Shown: piece by piece, positions 18,626-26,901 of the stretch | Layout of the letters: every line of letters begins with the position of its first letter | How positions within the stretch are numbered: the first letter of the stretch is position 1 | Source: Idiomarina sp. X4 | Lineage (GTDB): Bacteria > Pseudomonadota > Gammaproteobacteria > Enterobacterales > Alteromonadaceae | Reading direction: 5' to 3' | Length of the DNA: 64,000 bases | Assembly (NCBI RefSeq): GCF_002808045.1 | Contig: NZ_CP025000.1 | Coordinates: 558,001 to 622,000, forward strand | Notes under the pieces: generated by a model | What the model saw: only the letters and a program-made list of their open reading frames with translations | Databases searched by the model: none | What the model was told of the DNA's origin: nothing | Position numbers and translations under genes: made by a program

Positions 18626-19687
18626 TTACTCCTTGTATGGCTCCAACGTCGACAAGCGGAAGCGGTGCTCATTCACCACTTCGCCGTCAACATTCTTCAG
18701 ACTGAGCGATACTAAGGGATCTTCTAAACTCCAATCAATGTTTATACTGCCGTAATTAACATTTGCCGTGTATTGTCCAATACGATGCTTGTTCGGACTG
18801 ACCTGTTTCCACTCCTGTGTCAGACCTGAGCTGGTCACTTCCCACAGTGGATAATCCAGGTTTTCATCGTAATAGCTGACTTCGCCCCAGTGAGTGTCAC
18901 CACTGACTAAAATCACACCATTCACTTGGTGTTTTTTAATTAAGTCGAACAACCGCTGGCGGTCGCCCGGAAAGTTCGCCCAGGCTTCCCAACCGGTAAA
19001 GTCGGCTAATAACTGCAAGCTGGAGGCAATAATTTTGACGCGAGCCGTTTTTTTTAACTCTTCTTCCAGCCACTGCCATTGTTTCTCGCCCAGCATCGAC
19101 TTCGACATATCGTCGTGAGCAATGTACGGACCGAGGTTGTTTGGCGCACGCTCATTGGCGTACTCTTCGCGCGACACGTGTTTCATGTCATCACGGTTCC
19201 AGCGCAAATCGGGCATTATGACGTGAATACGCTGCTCGCCTTCGCCATACATTTTTGAGGTGTAAATACCGTCAGGGCGTGTGCGACGAGGTGAGTCTTC
19301 CTCCGCCCCCCAGAAGTCCAGCATAATCTGGCGTGAGGCTTCTTTTTTCGGGTAGTCTTTACCCGCATCGTTCGCGCCAAAGTCGTGGTCATCCCAAATC
19401 GCCATCACGTTCGTGTTATTCACTAACGTCTGAAAACGTTCTTTCGAACCCAGCTTTTCATATTTATTGCGCAGCACCGTCATATCTTCAGTGTCGCCAT
19501 AAATATTGTCGCCCAGGAACAAAAAAGCATCCGGTTTATCGGCAATAACGCTGTCCAGAATCGGCATGTCATGATCCTGGTGCGAGCAGGAGCCAAAGGC
19601 AATATGCGACACACTTTGCTGTGCATTCGCTGCCGTAGAAACGACAGCGCCCGATAACAGTCCCAGAAAAATCAGTGTTTTCTTCAT
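18626..19687 (-). CDS. Exported PhoD-like phosphoesterase
   Basis: 353 residues from the ATG at 19687. The start is supported by an AGGTGA site and an N-terminal Sec signal peptide (LIFLGLLSGAVVSTAANA, cleaved near residue 22). Metal-binding motifs of the PhoD/alkaline phosphatase D fold are clear: FGSCSHQDHD, FLFLGDNIYGD, MAIWDDHDFGAND and VSGDTHWGE. PhoD enzymes hydrolyse phosphodiesters and monoesters outside the cytoplasm. It is shorter than PhoD itself (about 500 residues) and lacks a Tat motif. Sitting between a TonB receptor and betI, it may release choline from phosphocholine-type compounds; that is inference. Confidence 0.85.
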   Translation of the reverse strand: MKKTLIFLGLLSGAVVSTAANAQQSVSHIAFGSCSHQDHDMPILDSVIADKPDAFLFLGDNIYGDTEDMTVLRNKYEKLGSKERFQTLVNNTNVMAIWDDHDFGANDAGKDYPKKEASRQIMLDFWGAEEDSPRRTRPDGIYTSKMYGEGEQRIHVIMPDLRWNRDDMKHVSREEYANERAPNNLGPYIAHDDMSKSMLGEKQWQWLEEELKKTARVKIIASSLQLLADFTGWEAWANFPGDRQRLFDLIKKHQVNGVILVSGDTHWGEVSYYDENLDYPLWEVTSSGLTQEWKQVSPNKHRIGQYTANVNYGSINIDWSLEDPLVSLSLKNVDGEVVNEHRFRLSTLEPYKE

Positions 19688-19709
19688 TGGTTCACCTATG
19701 AAGTGATCA

Positions 19710-19728
19710 GGGGCTGACAACCAGCCCC
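19710..19728 (-). other. Intercistronic hairpin between receptor and phosphoesterase genes
   Basis: GGGGCTG and CAGCCCC pair across a 5-base loop in the 58-base gap of the operon. No T-tract follows, so it is more likely an mRNA stability or partial attenuation element than a full terminator. It would allow different levels of receptor and enzyme. Confidence 0.5.
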
Positions 19729-19745
19729 TGCGCTTAACGCGTTTT

Positions 19746-22106
19746 TTAGAATGTGAACTTAGCGTTCAAGGCAGCCACACGCGGTGCGCCAATCCAGGCC
19801 GCTCCCGGTGCAATCGTACCTAAGTAACGCTCGTCAAACACATTGTTGATGGTAAAGCGTAACTCCATCGAGTCGATAGCGTTACCAACATTATAAACCG
19901 CGGTTCCCAGATAGAAGTCGCTCGTTGTATAAGAGTCAACCACCTGAGTGTTGGCCTGGTCCATGTAACGCTCACCCACATATTTGGTGCTGAAGCCAGC
20001 GAAATAGCCGTCGCTCTTGTAGTCAAAGCTAATGGCAGCCATGTCTTCGGCACTACCAATAACGGTGTTACCCGCCGCGGCTTTGTCGACGTAAGTCGAG
20101 TCGTTCTTGGTGTACGACACGTAAACGCCCCAGTTGTCGTTTAGCTGATAATCAAGCGACGCTTCAATACCGTTCGACTCAACACCACCGTCGTTCACAT
20201 AACCACCGGCAGCCGCTTCTAAGAAGTCGATGCCATCAACATCTTCGTTGCTGATAAAGGTAATGCGGTTATCAAAGGTAATGTCGTAATACGTTAAGCT
20301 GGCGTTCAGACCCGGCGACGAATAACGCAGACCTAAGTCAATGTTATCCGCACGCTCTGGCTCAACCACGCTCAAGTCAGTGTCGTCACGCTCAAGTACT
20401 GCATCTTTTATTGCCGCAAAGTTTTCTGCGTAGCCACCGAACACTTCCAGACCACGAACGCCCGGCACCGGTGCGACAAAACCGGCTGAGAACAGTACGT
20501 CAGAGCTTGAGTCGACGTCTAAGTTGTTGTCGCTGTTAAACAAGTCATTTTTCGCAACGTCGACATCGAACTTCTTGGCGCCCACACGGAATTTCGCGAA
20601 GCCAGCGTCCAGTTCGTTCTCAACGTACGCCATTAACGTATCTACCGGGAATTCGCGGTTGTACTGAATCCAGTAAGGATTGTTTTCCCAACGAGCACTG
20701 GTTGCTGAATCGATCAGTTTGTGCCAGCTACGGTATTCTTCACGCTCGTAATCTTCATACCAGAAGCCACCGCGTAAGGTGTTTGGCATGTCGGCAATGG
20801 TGGTGTCCCAAATGAAGTCACCATTCACGCCGTAACGATCTTTGTTGTAGTTGGTGTGACGATGCGACGATACTGGAATAGCGCCTGAGCCATAGCAGTC
20901 CGGGTCTAATGCAGCGCCTGCGCCGCCATAAGGGTAAGTAATTGAGCTTTCACAACCGGCTTGCGGCTGCAAAGACTGGCCGTCACGGTTCACAAAGTAA
21001 ATTTGGCCCAGTGAAGAACCGCCCTCTGCCGTGGTGCTTGGGTCTAACTCTGAGTGCGGGTTGCCAGCACCATCGTCAGTCACGTCAACAACATAGTAAG
21101 GGATCCAGTCGCCGCGACCTTCGTTGTGGTGGTAATACACATTACCCTTTAACGTTACGTTGCTGATCATGGTTTGTGCTTTTAGGTAACCAAATAAGTT
21201 TTCACGGTGCGTTACCCAGCCTTTACGCCATGCCTGATCCTGGTATGGAACGCCGGTCCAGTTTGGTACCAAACCGTCCCACTGTTTGTTTTGTTCAAAC
21301 TGGCTCACGCCGTACACACGCTGATACGTGTATTCGCGGGCATCGTCATAAGTCACGTAACCTTCCAGATCAACGTCGCCCAGACGGCTGATGAGTTTAC
21401 CGGCAAAGTGGTCACGCGTGTTGGTTGCGACTTCGTCCATCCAGTCGGTGTTTTCTTGCGTTGAGAAGCTTACCCAACCGTACGTGTCGCGCGCCAGCTC
21501 ACCCGTTTCATAGCGAGCGTAAATTTTCTGTGCGTTGTTTTCGCCTAATGTCGCGCTGACGACCGCTTTTTCTTCAAAGCCCGGGTCAATGGTACGGAAG
21601 TCCAAGGTGCCGCCTAGCGCTTCGTGTGAGCGCGAGCTAATGTCTGAGGTGCCCTGAGAGACGTCGACGCCCTGCAGGTTTTCAGTGTCGATAAAACGGT
21701 TTGCTTTGGTACCACCACCGTAGTTTGAGTTACCGTTAGAAATGCCATCAACGGTCATGCCAATTTGTTGTTGGCTCAGGTCAATTGAGAAGCCACGCAT
21801 TGAGATGCTGGTTGACCATTCATCAGAGCCGAACGGGTCACCTTCGTTGATTAATACGCCCGGTAGGTTATCAACAACCGCCAATGCGCTGGTCATTGAG
21901 GTTTGCTGCAACTTCATTTCTTCCGCAGTGGCATTATTCGCGTAAGAAACGCTGCGCCCAGTCACCTGGATTTGCTCTATGTCTTGTGCTTTTTTCTTAT
22001 CGTCATTTGCAGTTTGTTCTTCCTGCTGAGCAAGCGTAGGAGCGCTTAACACAGAAAAAACGGAGAGTGCCAGTAAACTGGGCTTCATTGGTACAGATAA
22101 CTTCAT
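19746..22106 (-). CDS. TonB-dependent outer-membrane receptor
   Basis: 786 residues. Signal peptide to about residue 26 (LSVFSVLSAPTLAQ), then a charged spacer with a TonB-box-like EQIQVTGRSV. The plug domain includes LPGVLINEGDPFGSDEWSTS and the SMRGF strand. A long barrel ends with AALNAKFTF and a terminal Phe. It imports a ligand across the outer membrane using the TonB system. The ligand is not evident. Context (BetI-type operator, downstream phosphoesterase and choline oxidation genes) suggests a choline-containing compound rather than iron. The start at 22106 has an AGGA ribosome site; the internal Met7 lacks one. Confidence 0.9.
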   Translation of the reverse strand: MKLSVPMKPSLLALSVFSVLSAPTLAQQEEQTANDDKKKAQDIEQIQVTGRSVSYANNATAEEMKLQQTSMTSALAVVDNLPGVLINEGDPFGSDEWSTSISMRGFSIDLSQQQIGMTVDGISNGNSNYGGGTKANRFIDTENLQGVDVSQGTSDISSRSHEALGGTLDFRTIDPGFEEKAVVSATLGENNAQKIYARYETGELARDTYGWVSFSTQENTDWMDEVATNTRDHFAGKLISRLGDVDLEGYVTYDDAREYTYQRVYGVSQFEQNKQWDGLVPNWTGVPYQDQAWRKGWVTHRENLFGYLKAQTMISNVTLKGNVYYHHNEGRGDWIPYYVVDVTDDGAGNPHSELDPSTTAEGGSSLGQIYFVNRDGQSLQPQAGCESSITYPYGGAGAALDPDCYGSGAIPVSSHRHTNYNKDRYGVNGDFIWDTTIADMPNTLRGGFWYEDYEREEYRSWHKLIDSATSARWENNPYWIQYNREFPVDTLMAYVENELDAGFAKFRVGAKKFDVDVAKNDLFNSDNNLDVDSSSDVLFSAGFVAPVPGVRGLEVFGGYAENFAAIKDAVLERDDTDLSVVEPERADNIDLGLRYSSPGLNASLTYYDITFDNRITFISNEDVDGIDFLEAAAGGYVNDGGVESNGIEASLDYQLNDNWGVYVSYTKNDSTYVDKAAAGNTVIGSAEDMAAISFDYKSDGYFAGFSTKYVGERYMDQANTQVVDSYTTSDFYLGTAVYNVGNAIDSMELRFTINNVFDERYLGTIAPGAAWIGAPRVAALNAKFTF

Positions 22107-22174
22107 TTCATTAAGTCCTATTGTAGTTTTAGAGACGTATCTAAGACTAGTGAGTGAATGTTACAGTCGCGTTT

Positions 22175-22203
22175 ATTTTAATTGACCGTTCAATTAAAAT
22201 CAA
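22175..22203 (-). promoter_or_regulatory. Sigma-70 promoter overlapped by a BetI-like operator
   Basis: Minus strand TTGATT (22198-22203), 17-base spacer, TAAAAT (22175-22180). The palindrome at 22176-22199 has perfect 10-base arms (TTTTAATTGA/TCAATTAAAA) around a 4-base centre and covers the whole core promoter. Its core, TTGACCGTTCAA, differs by one base from TTGAACGTTCAA, which I recall as the BetI-type operator core. It lies 69 bases upstream of the receptor start and would place all six genes down to the transporter under BetI control. Confidence 0.75.
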
Positions 22204-22234
22204 ATGACAGAAAAAAGACAGAAGGAAATACGAC

Positions 22235-22350
22235 GCAGCCTGACGTTATTTACGTCAGGTGGATTGACGGGAATTACCACCGTAAATGAGTGATATCGGT
22301 GTGGTTTGCTATATCGGAGAGATCGCACCTGATGCGATAGCATCAGGCAC
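22235..22350. repeat. REP pair (BIME-like), degenerate, 116 bp
   Basis: Plus copy 22235-22261 begins GCAG instead of GTAG and has one extra T in the loop. Minus copy 22326-22350 has GCGATAGC in place of GCAATAGC and ends GGCAC rather than GGCTAC. It has the same layout as the other 114-bp units, with sequence drift, and lies just upstream of the bet operon promoter. Confidence 0.8.
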
Positions 22351-22374
22351 GATTTCCTCTCTATACACTACTAA

Positions 22375-24783
22375 CTACTGGACGGGTAAAAAACGTTTAT
22401 CATGACGTGGTAGGAAACCAACACGCTCAATTGGAAGCCTGGGGCTTATCGATGCTGGCTTGGCTGTAGACGACTGCCCCATATCAGGGTTACTTAATTC
22501 ACTAGGCAGGCTACGCAACTCCATCATGTTTATTCGTGGCTGAATCCAAGTGCTGGAGACATTAACCTCGCCGTTACCACGTTGAAAATCTTCAAACGCA
22601 AACTCCATCACATAAACCCAACCATCATCGGTTTCATGAAGAATATGCCAGCGGCGAACTCGACAGTCATCAGTTAAACCCCAACTTTGGCAAATAGCCG
22701 CGCGCTCAATATCAATCACTTGACCATTTTCAGACAGATACCAGTTAATACTGTTGGCATTAAGCGTCAATGTTGACTCTCCATGAACACATAGACCATC
22801 TTCATTGGGCTGTTCACATCCCACACTGACATTGTAGCCAGTTGTACCTGGTTCAAACTGCCACCCGAAATAGTAAGAGACTAATGGAATACCCAGCTCT
22901 TCACTCCAGGCATCTTTAACCCATGAGTTAATATGGCCAAACCAAAGCTGATCCGCTGCGGTCACCACATCATCCTCAATAGCCGCTATTTCAGGATCTT
23001 GCTTAACAACCCGATTATAACTTGCAACAATATTACCATCCGGGGTTTCCGCAGCCATTAATGCCGCATAGAGCTCACCAATTTGGTTAAATATCTCAAT
23101 GGTCTGCTCCACATCACCGTAGAACATTTCAACCGTACCTTCAGAGAGCTCCCATGTACCTTCAATGCCAGTATACATTGCGCTAAAACTGCCGTCGGCA
23201 TTGAAAGAGACCATATCAGTAGAGAACTGGTCATAGCCGTCTTCCGGTGCAAACTGACCCAAAATATTTACGGCCCAAGTGCCAATAACATCTTCTTCTG
23301 TTGCCGGAATAAGCTCTAAATTATCGCCGTTTAAGTACACAGTATTAGATGAATATTCATTCTCTACCGGTGGAATTTGGTAGGTTTCTCCCCCCCACTC
23401 TAACGGCGCATAGGTCACTGTTTGAGTATATTCCTCGCGAATAGTGTCCTGTTTGTTACCTTTGGTAATAACTTTAAAACGTTTGCCATTTTGAGTATAG
23501 GTTGTTTCCACCTGGCTAGCGCCAGCCGCTTGATAAGCCGCTAAAATATCAGGGTCATCGGTCACCGAGCTCACTTGTGGATACCCCTGAAACTGAACCG
23601 GTTCTTCGTAAGTCAGAACAAAGTAGTTATTTTCACCAACCTCCCACGTAAATCCTGAACTGCTATTACCATTTGAATAAAATGGAGACACAATCATACC
23701 GCTACCATCGGCTTCGAATACAAGCGCCTCATATGAGCGGCTAACAAAACCCGGACGGGTTGCTGACGTTGGCAAATAGAATGAAGGCGGGGTTGGGCTC
23801 TCCTCTTGCTCAACTAGCTCAGGATCATTAATAATTTCCTCTACAACCGCATCTAAAGCATCAGGATCGGTCGCTTCCACTTCTGCAACGTAAGCGTTAT
23901 ACGATTCGGTATTCTGTACCAAGTCTAATACGCTCTCAACTCCCTGCGGCAGACTGAAGTTTTCATTATCAATAATCAGTTTAATCACCGCTGACACTTC
24001 AAGTAGCTCGTTAGGATCAACCGCTTCCTGAGCGACGCTTAACGCTTCTTCGTCAGTTGGCGCTTCACCTCCGTTGGCTTCAACCATCAGCGTATGGCTT
24101 GCTGTAGTGACATTGGTCACATTCGTACCTGCTGCTTCGGAGCGATCTAACACACCATCTTCGCCAGCTGCGGCCGCTAAAGAAGCCAATGATGACAATG
24201 CGCTGACTAACTCGACATATTCCTGATTATTCTCAGCAGAGCCCTGTGCATTAATAGTCAATAGCTCAGTGCCGTCAACAAAGGTTACATCTAATGTGTA
24301 AGCCCCTTCAGCATCAGCCGTCGCTGTATAAGTCTCACCGCCAATGGTAACGGTTACTGTCGCATTGGCTATTGGTGAGTCGACAATTTTTCCTGACACG
24401 CTAACGGTTTGCTGAACCGTAACATTGACCTCCGCTGTCGCTTCTTCCTCACCGTCAGACACCGTATATGTGAATGAATCAGAGCCGGTATAACTCCCGG
24501 AAGATGTATACAAAATAGCGCTACTATCGATAGTCACCGTGCCATTTTCCGGAGCAGATACATCAGTAATTTCCAGAGTGTCACCATCCGCGTCTGAGTC
24601 ATTAGCCAGTACGTCAATACTAACTTCTGTCGCTGTTTGCGCTGTGACTTCGTCGTTCACCGCTTCTGGTGCAGCGTTACTAGTACCTCCACCGCCAGTA
24701 CCTGTATCATCGTTGCTGTCGCTTCCACCACACGCTGCCAACGTCAGGGCAGCGCCTAATAATAAAAGATATGAGTATTTCAT
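22375..24783 (-). CDS. Large exported lipoprotein with cadherin-like and carboxypeptidase-regulatory-like domains
   Basis: 802 residues. Lipobox LTLAAC (Cys18), then a Gly/Asp/Ser linker. Residues about 38-125 form a bacterial cadherin-like (Big-type) domain: VNDEVTAQTATEVSIDVLAN, then DSDADGDTLEITD and SYTGSDSFTYTVSDGE. Next comes a carboxypeptidase-regulatory-like beta domain (VSGKIVDSPIANATVTVTIG) and a large C-terminal part with tandem beta strands such as DVIGTWAVNILGQF. No catalytic motif is seen. Cell-surface localisation and matrix or substrate binding are inferred. Its upstream region contains the perfect 10-base palindrome TTGACGTCAA near 24912. Confidence 0.7.
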   Translation of the reverse strand: MKYSYLLLLGAALTLAACGGSDSNDDTGTGGGGTSNAAPEAVNDEVTAQTATEVSIDVLANDSDADGDTLEITDVSAPENGTVTIDSSAILYTSSGSYTGSDSFTYTVSDGEEEATAEVNVTVQQTVSVSGKIVDSPIANATVTVTIGGETYTATADAEGAYTLDVTFVDGTELLTINAQGSAENNQEYVELVSALSSLASLAAAAGEDGVLDRSEAAGTNVTNVTTASHTLMVEANGGEAPTDEEALSVAQEAVDPNELLEVSAVIKLIIDNENFSLPQGVESVLDLVQNTESYNAYVAEVEATDPDALDAVVEEIINDPELVEQEESPTPPSFYLPTSATRPGFVSRSYEALVFEADGSGMIVSPFYSNGNSSSGFTWEVGENNYFVLTYEEPVQFQGYPQVSSVTDDPDILAAYQAAGASQVETTYTQNGKRFKVITKGNKQDTIREEYTQTVTYAPLEWGGETYQIPPVENEYSSNTVYLNGDNLELIPATEEDVIGTWAVNILGQFAPEDGYDQFSTDMVSFNADGSFSAMYTGIEGTWELSEGTVEMFYGDVEQTIEIFNQIGELYAALMAAETPDGNIVASYNRVVKQDPEIAAIEDDVVTAADQLWFGHINSWVKDAWSEELGIPLVSYYFGWQFEPGTTGYNVSVGCEQPNEDGLCVHGESTLTLNANSINWYLSENGQVIDIERAAICQSWGLTDDCRVRRWHILHETDDGWVYVMEFAFEDFQRGNGEVNVSSTWIQPRINMMELRSLPSELSNPDMGQSSTAKPASISPRLPIERVGFLPRHDKRFLPVQ

Positions 24784-24933
24784 GGCATATTCCTAGCTGT
24801 TGTTTTTGTTCTGAGCCAAAACAGCTACAAATGGCGCAGTAACATTAATAACTAGGAGAGGGTTTGATAAAAGTCAAAAGCTTATTTACAAAATCTTTAC
24901 AAAATAAAAATTGACGTCAATTGACATAACCTC

Positions 24934-24993
24934 CAGCCTGAGGCAATAGTCTCAGGCTAGTGTGTCTATGTAGCTTGACGTTATTACGTCATG
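24934..24993. repeat. Degenerate REP pair reaching into the cysQ stop codon
   Basis: The first hairpin (24934-24960, stem CCTGAG/CTCAGG) and the second (24970-24993, GTAGCTTGACGT...ACGTCA) are decayed copies. The second overlaps the end of cysQ: the stop codon and last codons of that gene (SMT then TAA) are formed by the repeat arm. Confidence 0.6.
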
Positions 24994-25733
24994 GACAACG
25001 GTCGGGCAATAAAATGTGGGTTCAGATAATCCTCTTTTTGGTTGTAAAGCAGTGGATCGCCAGTAATTGTCATTATCTCGCCACCAGCAGCACTTAATAC
25101 AGCATGAGCAGCGGCGGTATCCCACTCACAGGTAGGCCCTAAACGCGGATACACGTCGGCTTCGCCTTCGGCCACCAGACATATTTTTAGCGAGCTGCCC
25201 ATAGGCACCATTTCGTAAGGTTTGCCTAAGGCATCTAGCCAATCAGTAGTATCCTGCGACGGATGTGAGCGTGAGCCAACAACGCGCAACGTTGTTGGGG
25301 TATTTACCGTTACTTTTATCGGCTTGTCGTTCAAGAACGCTCCCCTATCGCGCTCGGCGGCATACATAGCATCAAGCACCGGCGCATAGACCACGCCCAT
25401 TACCGGCACACCTTTTTCTATTAACGCAATGTTCACCGTAAACTCACCATTGCGCTTAATAAACTCTTTCGTACCATCAAGCGGATCTACCAGCCAATAG
25501 CGACACCAGTGTTTGCGCTGCTTCCAGCTAATATCTGATGATTCTTCCGAAATAATGGGATATTGCGTTCCAAGCGCACGCAACCCGTCACAAATGACCT
25601 TGTGAGCCGCCAAATCCGCTTTCGTCAGCGGACTGTTGTCTGTTTTTTGTTGTGCACCAAAGTCATTGCTCTCATAAACTTTCAAAATCTCAGTGCCAGC
25701 ATCACTCGCAATTGCTTTTACTTGTTCAAGCAT
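24984..25733 (-). CDS. cysQ: 3'(2'),5'-bisphosphate nucleotidase
   Basis: 249 residues, inositol-monophosphatase fold. It hydrolyses PAP to AMP and so recycles the by-product of sulfate assimilation. Metal-binding residues are visible in SEESSD (Glu63-Glu64 region), VDPLDGTKEF (Asp83, Asp86) and GPTCEWDTAAAHAVLSAAGG. The length is normal for CysQ (about 246). It appears to be a single-gene unit. Its 3' end has been overwritten by a REP copy without loss of length. Confidence 0.92.
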   Translation of the reverse strand: MLEQVKAIASDAGTEILKVYESNDFGAQQKTDNSPLTKADLAAHKVICDGLRALGTQYPIISEESSDISWKQRKHWCRYWLVDPLDGTKEFIKRNGEFTVNIALIEKGVPVMGVVYAPVLDAMYAAERDRGAFLNDKPIKVTVNTPTTLRVVGSRSHPSQDTTDWLDALGKPYEMVPMGSSLKICLVAEGEADVYPRLGPTCEWDTAAAHAVLSAAGGEIMTITGDPLLYNQKEDYLNPHFIARPLSMT

Positions 25734-25789
25734 GATTAGCCACTTCTCCTTCAGGTTCTAAACTGCGAACTGTAGAACTCCTCGCAAAA

Positions 25790-26227
25790 TTACATCGTAT
25801 TCTGTTCAGCCGGAATACAGAATCCTTTTTGGAGCACTGCGGTCGGTTTAGGTAACACTTTACAATCAGAAACCATCTCGGACTTTTCCGAAAAGCGGCG
25901 ACTCAACTCGTTATACTGTTTTAATTTCTCTAAAAAAACCTCACGCTCATCAACACTCATTGTTTTCTCAGAATACAGAAGGTACCGCTCAGGTCCGCCA
26001 CATGGCTTGTGTCCCATCTCAACTATTTTGCACTGCTCAGGGTTATCAGCCGCGGGTGTTTTAACCATTCTTCTGACTTCAAGTTCAAGTTCTTTTAAAT
26101 CACTTGCTTTCGTTAATTCCGTAACTGCTTGTTTTTGCTGCCTCTCTGCAGTCGTACTCTCCTTCTGTCCACAACCAACAAGTAAGCTAGCGGCTATTAA
26201 GAAAAGTCCGAATCTAACTACCGTCAT
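25790..26227 (-). CDS. Cysteine-rich lipoprotein, CGGPE family (second copy)
   Basis: 145 residues. Lipobox SLLVGC (Cys19), then a Gln/Glu/Lys-rich spacer. The conserved part reads EQCKIVEMGHKPCGGPERYL, then LYSEKTMS, and later VSDCKVLPKPTAVLQKGFC. It aligns with the lipoprotein at 9322-9687 in all four mature cysteines and the CGGPE core. The function is unknown; two disulphides are probable. Strong ribosome site AAAGGAG, and it starts 12 bases downstream of the rhomboid gene, so the two are cotranscribed. Confidence 0.72.
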   Translation of the reverse strand: MTVVRFGLFLIAASLLVGCGQKESTTAERQQKQAVTELTKASDLKELELEVRRMVKTPAADNPEQCKIVEMGHKPCGGPERYLLYSEKTMSVDEREVFLEKLKQYNELSRRFSEKSEMVSDCKVLPKPTAVLQKGFCIPAEQNTM

Positions 26228-26239
26228 ATTTTTCTCCTT

Positions 26240-26836
26240 TTAAGCTTTATCCATTAACCGTAAAACACCAAAATGATAAATTAACGCACAGAAAATGCCA
26301 GCAATAGCTCCACCTAGGTGACCCATCACAGCAACCCGTTCAACCTCACTAAAAGTCAATAAAGGCTCGCCTAAAAAAGCTTCCAAAATCACCTTTCCCA
26401 CAACCAATAGCCAGAGTAAAGCTCCAAATGGCCGACGTTTAATAATATCCAAAGTTGCCCCCCACGCAAAGAATCCATACAACGCCCCTGAGAACCCTTT
26501 ATTTTCAGTAACAATCGTAGAAACGTAGGGAGGAATTGCCAACCAATGCTCAAATAAAACAGATAACGACGCGGCAAAAATGAGCATCATCCAAACAGGT
26601 ATCGGTTTGATATGTTCAGAAAATAAAAGCCACATCACCGCCAAGCCAATAATACTGGAAACACCATGGCTAAACTCGAAATGAATCCATCCTGCACTAA
26701 GAAACTCCCACCAATGGCCATTACCTCGTTGGTAAGCCAATATGGTCAGCCAAGGTTTCGGCAAAAGCATCAACAAGGTAAGTAAAATAGCCACCGGGCC
26801 CAATGCCACAAGGCTGTCTTTATAGTCAGGCTTCAC
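26240..26836 (-). CDS. rrtA: Rhombosortase-type rhomboid intramembrane protease
   Basis: 198 residues with about six membrane helices. The rhomboid catalytic pair is visible: Ser116 in NKGFSGALYGFFAWG and His173 in MGHLGGAIAG. The N-terminal helix-loop has HFEFSHGVSSIIG. The compact size and GxSGALYG/GHLGGA motifs fit rhombosortase, which cleaves GlyGly-CTERM-type sorting tails. The start is GTG with an AGAGGAAAA ribosome site. It follows, on the same strand, the protease gene whose C-terminus carries such a tail; that protein is the obvious substrate. Confidence 0.8.
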   Translation of the reverse strand: MKPDYKDSLVALGPVAILLTLLMLLPKPWLTILAYQRGNGHWWEFLSAGWIHFEFSHGVSSIIGLAVMWLLFSEHIKPIPVWMMLIFAASLSVLFEHWLAIPPYVSTIVTENKGFSGALYGFFAWGATLDIIKRRPFGALLWLLVVGKVILEAFLGEPLLTFSEVERVAVMGHLGGAIAGIFCALIYHFGVLRLMDKA

Positions 26837-26854
26837 AGTTTTCCTCTTAACAAT

Positions 26855-26875
26855 AAAAAAGGGGCCGAAGCCCCC
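26855..26875 (-). terminator. Rho-independent terminator of the subtilisin-like protease gene
   Basis: Minus strand GGGGGC, a TTCG tetraloop, GCCCC, then six T. The very stable hairpin lies 27 bases after the stop codon at 26902 and ahead of the rhomboid gene, so the two neighbours are separately transcribed or only partly read through. Confidence 0.88.
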
Positions 26876-26901
26876 TTAGTACAAGGTTAATAAGACCGCT
26901 A

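Noticed and set aside
18619..18672. 18-codon N-terminal extension of betI
   Set aside because: It overlaps the 3' end of the PhoD-like gene. BetI proteins begin MPK, and AAGGAG lies before the ATG at 18618.
24911..24922. TTGACGTCAA palindrome upstream of the 802-residue lipoprotein, considered as an operator
   Set aside because: It is short and A/T-flanked, and no well-spaced promoter could be placed around it; I kept it only as a remark.
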